NCBI RefSeq assembly: GCF_900102175.1
Contig: NZ_FNKN01000001.1
Span: 1,415,921-1,479,920 of the forward strand
DNA length: 64,000 nucleotides
Direction: 5' to 3'
From: Microbacterium sp. cf332
GTDB lineage: Bacteria > Actinomycetota > Actinomycetes > Actinomycetales > Microbacteriaceae
In this document: positions 42,772-51,400 of the stretch, one piece after another
Position numbering within the stretch: position 1 is the stretch's first letter
Layout of the letters: every line of letters starts with the position of its first letter
Made by a program: the position numbers and the translations under genes
Notes under the pieces: generated by a model
What the model was told of the DNA's origin: nothing
Database searches by the model: none
Seen by the model: the letters and a program-made list of their open reading frames with translations, nothing else

Positions 42772-43851
42772 TCAGCTCTCCTCTCGGACGCGCGGATCGA
42801 GCCACACGTACAGCGAGTCGGCGATGAGGTTCGCCAGCAGGACGGTGAGGGTCACGAGCAGGAACACGCCCTGCATGACCGGGTAGTCGCGCTTCTGCAG
42901 CGCCGAGAACAGGAGGTATCCGATGCCCGGGTAGCTGAAGACGATCTCGGTCAGCAGCGCCCCGCCGACCACGCCGCCGAGCGCCATCGCGAAGCCGGTG
43001 AACTGCGGCAGCATCGCGTTGCGCGCCGCGTACCGCCAGCGCACGCGCGCGGGAGAGAGGCCCTTGGCCTGCGCGAGGAGCACGTAGTCCTCGCGCACCG
43101 TCGTGACGGTCATGTTGCGCATGCCCAGCATCCACCCGCCGAACGCCGAGAAGATGATCGTCAGTGCGGGCAGCGCCCCGTACTGCATGACGCTCAGCAG
43201 GAAGGCCGGCTCGAGCGAGATCGGCAGGTTCGGGTCGTATCCGCCCGAGAGCGGGAACCAGCCGAAGACGAAGCCGAACAGCCACAGGGCCAGCAGCGCG
43301 ATCCAGAAGTAGGGCACCGACGAGACGAAGGTGATGAGCGGCGTCATGATCGAGTCGAACCGCGACCCGGCCCGCCAGCCGACGGCGACTCCGAGCATCG
43401 TGCCGAGCACGAACGAGATGACGGTCGTCGTCCCCACGAGCAGGAGCGTCCACGGCAGGCCGGCACCGACGAGATCGGCGACCGGGACCGGGAAGTTCGA
43501 GATCGACACACCGAGGTCGAACCTCGCCAGCTGGGCCACATAGGCGCCGTACTGCTCGAACAGGTTCTGATCGGGGTTGCCGAAGAGCCCGCGGATCGAC
43601 ACCAGCGCCTCCGGCGCCAAGGCCTGACCGCTCACCCGTTCGAGCTGGTCGATGATCGCCGCCGACGGGTCGCCGGGCATGAGGCGCGGGATGACGAAGT
43701 TGAGCGTCACCGCCGACCACGCCGCCACGAGGTAGAAGCCGAGGCGCTTGAGGAGGAAGGCCCCACTGCGACGGCGGGGCTTCCGGCGCGCCGAGACCTC
43801 GGCCAGGGCCGTCGTCGTCGTGGGCGTGGGAGCCCCGCCGAGCGCGGTCAT
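42772..43851 (-). CDS. Opp/Dpp-type ABC transporter permease (DppB-like)
   Basis: Protein of 359 aa. After a basic cytoplasmic leader, FLLKRLGFYLVAAW starts the first helix, followed by the NFVIPRLMPGDP periplasmic motif that marks DppB/OppB permeases, then five more helices. The ATG overlaps the stop of the binding-protein gene. Confidence 0.91.
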   Translation of the reverse strand: MTALGGAPTPTTTTALAEVSARRKPRRRSGAFLLKRLGFYLVAAWSAVTLNFVIPRLMPGDPSAAIIDQLERVSGQALAPEALVSIRGLFGNPDQNLFEQYGAYVAQLARFDLGVSISNFPVPVADLVGAGLPWTLLLVGTTTVISFVLGTMLGVAVGWRAGSRFDSIMTPLITFVSSVPYFWIALLALWLFGFVFGWFPLSGGYDPNLPISLEPAFLLSVMQYGALPALTIIFSAFGGWMLGMRNMTVTTVREDYVLLAQAKGLSPARVRWRYAARNAMLPQFTGFAMALGGVVGGALLTEIVFSYPGIGYLLFSALQKRDYPVMQGVFLLVTLTVLLANLIADSLYVWLDPRVREES

Positions 43852-45491
43852 GACGCCGGCTTCAGCGAGAGCAGGGTGCGGACGGTGTCGGGCCCGAGGC
43901 TCGGGAAGGGCACGGCGTCGAAGTCGTCGGGCGTCGGCCAGCCGGTCCAGTGCGTCGCGTTGATGTCGACGAACCAGTACGAGTTGTACAGCGGGCTGAA
44001 GGGCACCTCGTCGACGACGATCCGCTGCATCTCCTGTCCGAGCGAACGCAGGGTGTCCTCATCGGCCGCCCGGGTCATGTCCGACAGGATGCGGTCGGTC
44101 TCGGGATCGTTCCAGCGCCCGACGTTCGTCGCGGCGGCTGTGCCGAGGGGCTCGACGTACCGACTGTCGAGGAACCCGTAGACGCCGTAGACGCCCGCGC
44201 CTCCGGTCGTGGCGATCGTCAGGTCGAAGTCGCCCGTCTTCTGCTGGTCGTAGAGGGTCGCCCCCGGGGCCCCCGCCGGGGCGACCGTGATGCCCAGCAC
44301 CGACTTCCAGCTGTTGATCATGATGTCGGCGTACGCGTTCCACCCGAAGTCCTGGTTGAACGACAGCCGGGGCGAGTACCGCTGCCCGTCCTTCTCGAGG
44401 GCGCCGTCGACGACCGTGAAGCCGGATGCCGCGAGCGCCGCCTGCGCCGCGGCGGGATCCACGTCCTGCACGACACCGCGATACTCCGGCGCGATCCAGT
44501 CGGCGTAGATCTGGTCGACGAGGCCCGTGGGGCCTGCCTCGGTGCCCGGCCGGTTGAGCGTCGCGGTGATGTCCGAGCGCGGGATCGACAGCGCGAGCGC
44601 GCGCCGCAGGTCGACGTTGTCGAAGGGCGGCTGCGCGGTGTTGTACATCATCGAATAGGCGCCGCCGGTGGCGTAGAGCTGGTACAGGTTGGTCTCGGGG
44701 CTCTGCGCGACGAACTCCTCCTCCGCGCCCGCCCACGACGCCGGCGCCCAGTCGACATCGCCGCGGAGCAGCTGCGCCTTGACCGCCTCGACGTTGGTCG
44801 CGAGCACCTTGAGATAGGTCATGGGCATCTGCCCGCCCCAGTAGTCGTCGCGCGCCTTGAGCGTCACCTGCTGGGCCGCGAACGCGTCGACCGTGAAGGG
44901 GCCCGTGCCCACGGGATCGGGGTTCGTCCAGCTCATGAGGTCCTGGTCGCGCCAGATGTGCTCGGGGACGACGGGCAGCGAGCTCGACGCGAACTGGTTG
45001 AGAGCGGCGAACGAGGGCTCGGCGAAGTCGACCCGGACCGTGTCGTCGTCGATCTTGCTCACCGCCTCGTAGGTCACACCGGCGAGGTTGAGTTCGGGGC
45101 GTTCGAGCGGGAGCGTGAGCGAGTAGACGACATCGTCGGCATCCATCGTCTCGCCGTCCGAGAACGTCACATCGGAGCGCAGCTCGATCGTGAGCGCGGT
45201 GCCGGCCTCGTCGAACTGCAGCGATTCGGCGAGCCACGGCTCGACGACAGCGCCGTTGGCGTAGTCGATGCGGGCGAGAGGCTCGTAGATCAGCTCGGCG
45301 TTGGGGGCCTTCTCGGTCGCGGGCCCGAGGACGTTGTAGTTGCGGACATACGTCGTGCCGCCGTCCGACTTGCCGTAGATCAGGGTCTCGGCGCGGGCGG
45401 CGGTGTTCGTGGCGGTGCCCGGCGTGCAGGCGGCCAGAGCGAGCGCCGCCGTCGCGAGTGCGGCGGTGGCGGCGATTCGGGAAGTGCGCAT
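43848..45491 (-). CDS. Solute-binding lipoprotein, SBP family 5 (Opp/Dpp type)
   Basis: Lipoprotein of 547 aa with lipobox LAAC after a short signal and a family 5 binding domain (LIYEPLARIDYANGAVVEPWLAES, DVTFSDGETMDADDVVYSL). Family 5 proteins bind peptides, nickel, or in some bacteria plant oligosaccharides. The GH5, FAD oxidoreductase and LacI partners argue for an oligosaccharide here. First gene of a probable eight-gene minus-strand operon ending at 35500. Confidence 0.9.
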   Translation of the reverse strand: MRTSRIAATAALATAALALAACTPGTATNTAARAETLIYGKSDGGTTYVRNYNVLGPATEKAPNAELIYEPLARIDYANGAVVEPWLAESLQFDEAGTALTIELRSDVTFSDGETMDADDVVYSLTLPLERPELNLAGVTYEAVSKIDDDTVRVDFAEPSFAALNQFASSSLPVVPEHIWRDQDLMSWTNPDPVGTGPFTVDAFAAQQVTLKARDDYWGGQMPMTYLKVLATNVEAVKAQLLRGDVDWAPASWAGAEEEFVAQSPETNLYQLYATGGAYSMMYNTAQPPFDNVDLRRALALSIPRSDITATLNRPGTEAGPTGLVDQIYADWIAPEYRGVVQDVDPAAAQAALAASGFTVVDGALEKDGQRYSPRLSFNQDFGWNAYADIMINSWKSVLGITVAPAGAPGATLYDQQKTGDFDLTIATTGGAGVYGVYGFLDSRYVEPLGTAAATNVGRWNDPETDRILSDMTRAADEDTLRSLGQEMQRIVVDEVPFSPLYNSYWFVDINATHWTGWPTPDDFDAVPFPSLGPDTVRTLLSLKPAS

Positions 45492-45527
45492 TCCGGTCTC
45501 CTGTGACGTGGCGTGCGATCCCGGCGG

Positions 45528-45539
45528 TCATACGTATGA
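45528..45539. promoter_or_regulatory. LacI-type operator TCATACGTATGA (downstream site)
   Basis: Perfect 12-bp palindrome in the leader of the Opp-type operon, centred 42 bp from the related site at 45570-45581. Confidence 0.75.
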
Positions 45540-45569
45540 GCGCCGGTCCGTAGAAGAACGACGGTGTGC

Positions 45570-45581
45570 TTCTACGTATGA
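45570..45581. promoter_or_regulatory. LacI-type operator TTCTACGTATGA (promoter site)
   Basis: Shares the TACGTATGA core with the perfect site at 45528-45539 and covers the predicted transcription start of the Opp-type operon. Confidence 0.68.
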
Positions 45582-45586
45582 CCAGC

Positions 45587-45616
45587 ACGGTAGCGGACTC
45601 GGAGCGACGGTGTCAA
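45587..45616 (-). promoter_or_regulatory. Promoter of the Opp-type transporter operon
   Basis: On the minus strand: consensus -35 TTGACA (45611-45616), 18-nt spacer, -10 TACCGT (45587-45592). One of the strongest-looking promoters in the window, with an operator directly at the start point. Confidence 0.75.
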
Positions 45617-45698
45617 CGGTCATTCCCGGAACAGTGGCGATACACCTGTCGGAGCCGCGGGGCGGGTGTCGCTCAGAGCACCACGCGTGACATCACGA

Positions 45699-45723
45699 GC
45701 ACCATCCCTCCTGCGGATGGTGC
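45699..45723 (-). terminator. Hairpin downstream of the aminotransferase-like gene
   Basis: GCACCATCC (45699-45707) pairs with GGATGGTGC (45715-45723) around a 7-nt loop, 14 nt past the stop. No U-tract. Confidence 0.6.
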
Positions 45724-45737
45724 GTGACACGACGGGA

Positions 45738-46862
45738 TCAGGCGGAGAGCACGACGCGTAGCTGCTCGATCGCCCAGTCGAGCTCGGTCGCCCGGACGAC
45801 GAGCGGCGGAGCCAGCACGAGCGTCGCGTCACCGACCACGTCGACGAGGACACCGCGCGCGACGAGGCGTCGGGCGACATCCGCGGCCGTCACCACGGAC
45901 GGGTCGACGTCGACGCCCGCCCAGACCCCCGCGAGACGCACGCCGACGGCCCCCGCCCCCGTCAGCACCTCGATCCGTCCGGCGAGGTGCTCGGCGAGCG
46001 CGCGGGCCCGGTTCTGCAGCTCGCCAGCCTCGAGCATCTCGACCACGCGGTGCGCGAGGGCGCTCGCGAGCGGAGAAAGGGATGCCGCGGCGCGGGCCTC
46101 GCCGAGCAGCGCGCGGCTCCCGACGACGGCGGCGACGGGCACGATGCCACCGCCGAGCGCCGGGCCGATCACGCGGAGATCGGGCGCCTGCCCCTCGCCA
46201 GCGAGTGCGACGGTGTCGCCGAGCCTGCCGAGTCCGCTGCGCGTCTCGTCGAGGATCAGGGCGACCCCGCGGTCGGCGCACGCCTGCCGCGCGGCCTCGA
46301 GATACCCGGGGGGCGCGGCGATGACCCCCGCCGCGGCCTGCACGGGTTCGAGGACGACGGCGGCGACGGTGTCGTCGAGTGCCGCGGCGAGCGCGTCGAC
46401 GTCGCCGAAGGGCACCGCGACGGCGCCCGACGCCGTGAGCTCGGGGTGCGAGCCGGCCGCGACCACGACGGTCGTCCGCGACCCCGCGCCGACCGCGACC
46501 GTGACGGCGGCGCGAAGCGCGTCGGGCCCGGTGGCGGCCGGCAGGACCTGTTCCGCGCCGAGCAGTGCGGCAAGCGCGTCGGCGAACCCGTCGGCCCGGT
46601 CGTCCGTGACGACGGCGCTCGTCGCGGTCAACCGTCCGAGCTGCTCGGTCGCGACCGCGAGCAGGGCGGGATGCCGGTGCCCGAAGGTGAGCGCGGGATC
46701 GGCGGTGAGGTCGAGGTAGCGACGCCCCTCGACGTCGGTCACCCACGCACCCTCGCCCACCGCGGCCATGACCGGCAGCAGGGGCGGTCCCCCGGCCAGG
46801 GCATGCGCGGGCGCAGCCGTCTCGCTGCCATCGGGGGTCGGGCGGTTGTCGGCGATCGTCAT
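45738..46862 (-). CDS. Class-III aminotransferase homologue lacking the PLP lysine
   Basis: Protein of 374 aa, resembling acetylornithine/ornithine aminotransferases (GEGAWVTDVEGRRYLDLTADPALTFGHRHP at the start, ILDETRSGLGRLG with the PLP-ring Asp). Where the family has Lys-Ala-Leu-Gly-Gly-Gly, this protein has Pro234-Ala-Leu-Gly-Gly-Gly, so the Schiff-base lysine is gone. The PLP-phosphate loop is also altered (TGPDALRAA), and the protein is shorter than the usual 400 or more residues. There is no frameshift or stop, so it is probably a non-catalytic or repurposed relative. ATG 46862 is chosen for its AGGAG. Confidence 0.78.
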   Translation of the reverse strand: MTIADNRPTPDGSETAAPAHALAGGPPLLPVMAAVGEGAWVTDVEGRRYLDLTADPALTFGHRHPALLAVATEQLGRLTATSAVVTDDRADGFADALAALLGAEQVLPAATGPDALRAAVTVAVGAGSRTTVVVAAGSHPELTASGAVAVPFGDVDALAAALDDTVAAVVLEPVQAAAGVIAAPPGYLEAARQACADRGVALILDETRSGLGRLGDTVALAGEGQAPDLRVIGPALGGGIVPVAAVVGSRALLGEARAAASLSPLASALAHRVVEMLEAGELQNRARALAEHLAGRIEVLTGAGAVGVRLAGVWAGVDVDPSVVTAADVARRLVARGVLVDVVGDATLVLAPPLVVRATELDWAIEQLRVVLSA

Positions 46863-47080
46863 TCGGGCTCCTGGCGGTCGGCGGTCGCGCACGCGGCGGC
46901 GGGTCGCCGGGTGGCCGGCATCCATTCTCTCCCGAGGGCCGTCGGACCCGCTGAGAACATCGCCCATGACCGGGAGGTGAGTGGCTCGGCACGACTGCGC
47001 AAGTCGCTCCCGGATCGTGTCCGCGACTGTCAGGCTGGTGACACACCACCGCGCATCGTCGCGATCGTCGAAGGAGACCC

Positions 47081-47971
47081 ATGCAGCAGCGCACCCTCGG
47101 ACCGTTCACCGTCTCGGCCATCGGCCTGGGCGGGATGCCGGTCTCGATGAACAACGACAAGCAGATCCCCGACCGGAAGGATGCCGTCGCCACCGTCCAC
47201 GCCGCGCTCGACGCCGGCGTCACCCTGCTCGACACCGCGGACATCTACGCCCCGAGCTGGGACACGATGGGGCACAACGAGGAGATCATGGCCGAGGCGC
47301 TGGCCTCGTGGGGCGGCGATCGGTCTCAGATCGTCGTGGCGACGAAGGGCGGCATCACCCGCAGCGAGGGCGAGAAGTGGGGCCGCGACGGCTCGCTCGA
47401 CTACCTGCGGCAGGCCGTCGAGGCGTCGCTCCGCGTGCTCCGGGCTGATGTGATCGACGTCTACCAGTACCACCGCCCCGATCGCTGGATGGTCTACGGC
47501 GAGGTCATGGAGAACCTCAAGACGCTGCAGCAGGAGGGAAAGATCCGCGCGGTCGGCATCTCGAATGCGAGCGTCGAGGAGATCGAGATCGCGCAGCAGG
47601 TGCTCGGTGAGGGCAACCTCGCGAGCGTCCAGAACGAGTTCTCGCCGCGGCATCCGGGCAGCTACGACGAGCTGCGCTACTGCGCCGACCACGGCATCGC
47701 GTTCCTCCCGTGGAGCCCGCTCGGCGGCACGGGCGGTGCCGCCCGGTCGGTCGGTGACCGGTTCGCCGTGTTCGGCGAGGTCGCCCGCGCACATGGCGTG
47801 AGCCCCCAGCAGGTCGTGCTCGCCTGGGAGCTCGGACTGGGCGACACCGTCATCCCGATCCCCGGCGCGCGGCGCGCGGAGTCGATCGTCGACAGCGCGA
47901 AGGCCGCCGACCTCGAGCTGTCGGGCGACGAGCGCGCACGCCTGTCGCACTCGGTCGGCATCGACGCCTGA
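47081..47971 (+). CDS. Aldo/keto reductase
   Basis: Protein of 296 aa. The catalytic tetrad is complete: Asp and Tyr in LLDTADIYAP, Lys in VATKGG, His in YQYHRPD. The C-terminal IPIPGARRAESI segment binds NADPH. Such enzymes reduce aldehydes and ketones; the substrate is unknown. AAGGAG stands 5 nt before the ATG. Single-gene unit ending at a strong compound hairpin. Confidence 0.9.
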   Translation: MQQRTLGPFTVSAIGLGGMPVSMNNDKQIPDRKDAVATVHAALDAGVTLLDTADIYAPSWDTMGHNEEIMAEALASWGGDRSQIVVATKGGITRSEGEKWGRDGSLDYLRQAVEASLRVLRADVIDVYQYHRPDRWMVYGEVMENLKTLQQEGKIRAVGISNASVEEIEIAQQVLGEGNLASVQNEFSPRHPGSYDELRYCADHGIAFLPWSPLGGTGGAARSVGDRFAVFGEVARAHGVSPQQVVLAWELGLGDTVIPIPGARRAESIVDSAKAADLELSGDERARLSHSVGIDA

Positions 47972-47981
47972 CTGCGGTCTC

Positions 47982-48064
47982 CCCGAGCCCGCTCCATCGA
48001 CCCGAGCCCACCCCGCATCAGCGGGGCAGAAGGGGTGGGCTCGGGCGCCAGGGGCGGGCTCGGG
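47982..48064. terminator. Compound terminator of two nested hairpins
   Basis: The inner stem is a perfect 14-bp repeat (48001-48014 with 48032-48045). The outer stem (47982-47995 with 48051-48064) has one mismatch. GGGCTCGGGCGCCA is also directly repeated at 48037-48050 and 48056-48069. It lies between the convergent aldo/keto reductase and membrane-protein genes. Confidence 0.78.
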
Positions 48065-48091
48065 CGCCAAGACCACGGCGCGGGTGCGCGA

Positions 48092-48355
48092 TTACTGCGG
48101 CGTTGAGCGGGCCTCGATCTGCCGGAGCGCGGCCGCGGCACGGGCGGCGGCAGAACGCCGCAGGATGCCGTGCACGAGCAACACCGCACCCACGAGCATG
48201 GGCAGGCTGAGCGACGGCGAGAACGCCAGCGCGATGACCGCGAGGGCGAGCCCCACCGCCCCGAGCCCGATGAACAACGACCCGAGGAGCGATTCGCGCT
48301 CGATCGACAGGCGGGCAAGAATCAGGGTGGGCGCGGCGGCTGCGTCGTCCGTCAT
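48092..48355 (-). CDS. Small membrane protein of unknown function
   Basis: Predicted 87-aa protein. A short N-terminal cytoplasmic stretch is followed by two hydrophobic helices (LLGSLFIGLGAVGLALAVIA and a second beginning LPMLVGAVLLVHGI), then a basic Arg/Ala-rich C-terminal helix. No recognised domain. A TAGCGT box 6 nt upstream of the ATG supports transcription as a leaderless single gene. Confidence 0.7.
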   Translation of the reverse strand: MTDDAAAAPTLILARLSIERESLLGSLFIGLGAVGLALAVIALAFSPSLSLPMLVGAVLLVHGILRRSAAARAAAALRQIEARSTPQ

Positions 48356-48361
48356 CCCGCC

Positions 48362-48367
48362 ACGCTA
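48362..48367 (-). promoter_or_regulatory. -10 box TAGCGT, leaderless start of small membrane protein gene
   Basis: On the minus strand TAGCGT ends 6 nt before the ATG at 48355. Confidence 0.55.
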
Positions 48368-48401
48368 CCGAGACGGCGCCACCGCAGCCACCGGCGGCGG
48401 T

Positions 48402-51400
48402 TCAGATGACGGATTCGGACCAGGGGTCGGGGTTGCCGAAGCGGTGCGCGGTGACCGTGATCGACTGCTCGTGCAGGAACGGGAGCAGCTCGATGCGGCC
48501 CGCCGTCGTGACCTCGTCGGTGTAGACGGACACATCCGGGTCGCCCTCCGTCGCCGCGGCGATGCCGGCGCGCACCTCGGCGACCGTCTCGCGAGACCCG
48601 ACCAGGCGGATGCGGCCGGGGCGGCGCTCCGGCACGGCGAGGCGCTCGAGCCACTCGCCGTCGGACTCGACCGAAACGGCGATGTCGACTTCGCCGAGCG
48701 CGCGGCGGACCTCGGCGAGAAGACCCACCGGCGAGCTCAGCGACACGACCGACCCGGCCCGCACGCCCGCGACGAGCACGCGCAGCACGGCCTGCCAGGT
48801 CGCATCAGCGGCCGCGCGCACGGCGACGTCGACCGGCCGGTAGCGGAACAGGTTGCGCTCGACGCCGAGTCCCGACACGTCGCGCACCTGGCCGAACTCG
48901 CGGTCCCAGACGACGGCATCAGCCAAGGCGCCGCGCCGCAGCCATTCGAAGGACTCGTAGTCGAGCGTGGGCTGCGCCGACTCGATGATGGTCGTGATGC
49001 GCGAGTCGAGACCGCGCAGATGCAGGGTGCTGGATGCCGCGCCCTGCGACGCGCGCCATGTGCCGAGGCCTACGAGATAGTTCGGCCCGCCCGCCTTGGT
49101 GCCCGGACCGACCGACGACCGCTTCCAGCCGCCGAACGGCTGCCGCTGCACGATCGCACCCGTGATCCCGCGGTTGACGTACAGGTTGCCGGCCTCGACG
49201 CGGTCGAGCCAGGTCGCGAGGTCGTCGGCGTCCTGCGTGTGCAGGCCCGCGGTCAGCCCGTACGCCACGGCGTTCTGCAGCTCGATCGCCTCGTCGAGCG
49301 AGCGGGCGTGCATGACGCCGAGCACCGGCCCGAAGAACTCCTCGAGATGCGTGCGCGATCCCGCCCGCACCCCGACCTTGACGCCCGGCGACCAGAGCCG
49401 TCCTCCGGCGCCGTCCCCGAGGTCGAGGGGTCGCGGCTCCACGAGCCAGCGCTCCCCGTCATCGAGGGTCGTGAGCGCCCAGTCGAGTTTGCCGTGGGGC
49501 GGTTCGATGAGCGGGCCGACCTCGCTGCGCGGATCCGTGGGCGGCCCCACCCGCAGCGATCGCGTCGCGTCGACGAGCTGCCGCGCGAACCGCTTCGAGC
49601 GTCCGACCGGACCGACGAGGATCGCGAGCGATGCGGCGGAGCACTTCTGCCCCGCGTGTCCGAAGGCGCTCTTGATGAGGTCGGCGGCCGCCAGGTCGAG
49701 GTCGGCCGACGGCATGACGACGATCGCGTTCTTACCGCTCGTCTCGGCCAGCAGCGGCAGTTCCGGCCGCCACGAACGGAACAGCGCCGCGGTCTCCCAC
49801 GACCCGGTCAGGATGACGCGGTCGACCGAGGGATGCGTGATCAGCTCGCGGCCGAGCTCGCCCTCGTCGAGGTCGACCAGGGCGAGCAGATCGCGCGGCA
49901 CGCCCGCCTCCCACAGCGCCTCGGCGACGACGGCGGCGCAGCGGCGCGCCTGCGGGGCCGGCTTGAAGACGACGCCCGAGCCCGCCGCGAGGGCCGCGAG
50001 CACGCCGCCCGCCGGGATGGCGAGCGGGAAGTTCCACGGCGGCGCGACGACGGTGACCGACGCTGGCTCGAACACGGCCCCGCTGACGCGGTCGAGTTCG
50101 CGCGCCGTCGCCGCGTAGTAGGCGGCGAAGTCGACCGCCTCGCTGACCTCGACGTCGGCTTCGGCGAGCACCTTGCCGGTCTCCGAGGCGGCGACCTCGA
50201 TGAGCTCCGCGCGGCGCGACTCGAGGGCGCGCGAGGCGGCGAGCAGCACAGCGCTGCGATCGGCTGCGGCGAGCGCGCCCCAGGCGGAGGCCGCGGCCCC
50301 GACGCGCCCCACGATCTCATCGAGCGCCGCGACGTCGCCGACCCGCGCCGCCGCGATCGTCTCGTCACCGGCGATGCTGTCGTCGATGCGTGCGAGGATG
50401 TCGCGCGCCCAGACGCGGTTCACGGCGAGCGCCGGATCGGTGTCGGGCGCGTTCACGAAGCCGGGGGCGCCGAGAGCAGGGCCGCGGCGCGACTCGCGCG
50501 GCGCGTAGACGGCGGTCTCGACGAACCGCTCGCCGCCGAACAGGATGTCGTCACGCCCGCCTACCGCGGTCGTGTCCTCCGCCCCGGCGGCGTCGGCGAT
50601 GCCGAGAACCGCCTGCGTCAGCCCCTCGTCGCCGGGCGCGGGGTCGCGCGTGATGCGCTGCGGCGCGATCGCGCGCAGGGCGAGGCCTCGGTCCTGCGTG
50701 CGGTTCGGACGCCCCGGCAGAGCCGGGTCGCTCGCCCGCTCGAGAGAGGCGACGAACCGATCGCGCTCGCGCTCGAACAGGGTCGCGTCGGTGTCGAGGT
50801 CGAAGGCCGCCGACAGGAAGTTCTCGTTCGAGGCGTTCTCCTCGAGACGACGCACGAGATAGCTGATGGCGACGTCGAACTCGTCCGGCCGTACGACCGG
50901 TACGTACAGCAGCACGTGTCCGACATCCTCGGTGACCGCGGCGACCTGTCCCTGCGCCATGCCGAGCAGCATCTCGATCTCGATGTCGTCGCGCACGCCC
51001 CGCTCCCCCGCCAGCAGCCAGGCGTAGGCGATGTCGAACAGGTTGTGGCCGGCGACGCCGATGCGCACGGCCGCGCTCCGGTCGGGTCGCAGGGCGCGGT
51101 CGAGGCACCGCAGGTACATCGCGTCGGCGTCGAGCTTGCTCCCGTGGGTGGCGAGCGGCCAGCCGTGCATCGCAGCATCCACCCGCTCCATTGCGAGATT
51201 CGCCCCCTTGACCAGTCGGACCTTGATGCGGCTCCCCCCGGCGGCGACCCGTGCCTGCGCCCACGTGGTCAGCTCGTCGAGGGCGTCGGCGGCGTCGGGC
51301 AGGTAGGCCTGCAGCACGATGCCCGCCTCGAGCCCCCGCAGCCGCTCGTCCTCGAGGATGCGGGTGAAGACGGCGATCGTCAGATCGAGGTCGCGGTACT

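Noticed and set aside
45738..46862. Calling this gene an active ornithine or acetylornithine aminotransferase
   Set aside because: The PLP-binding lysine is replaced by proline and the cofactor loop is altered.
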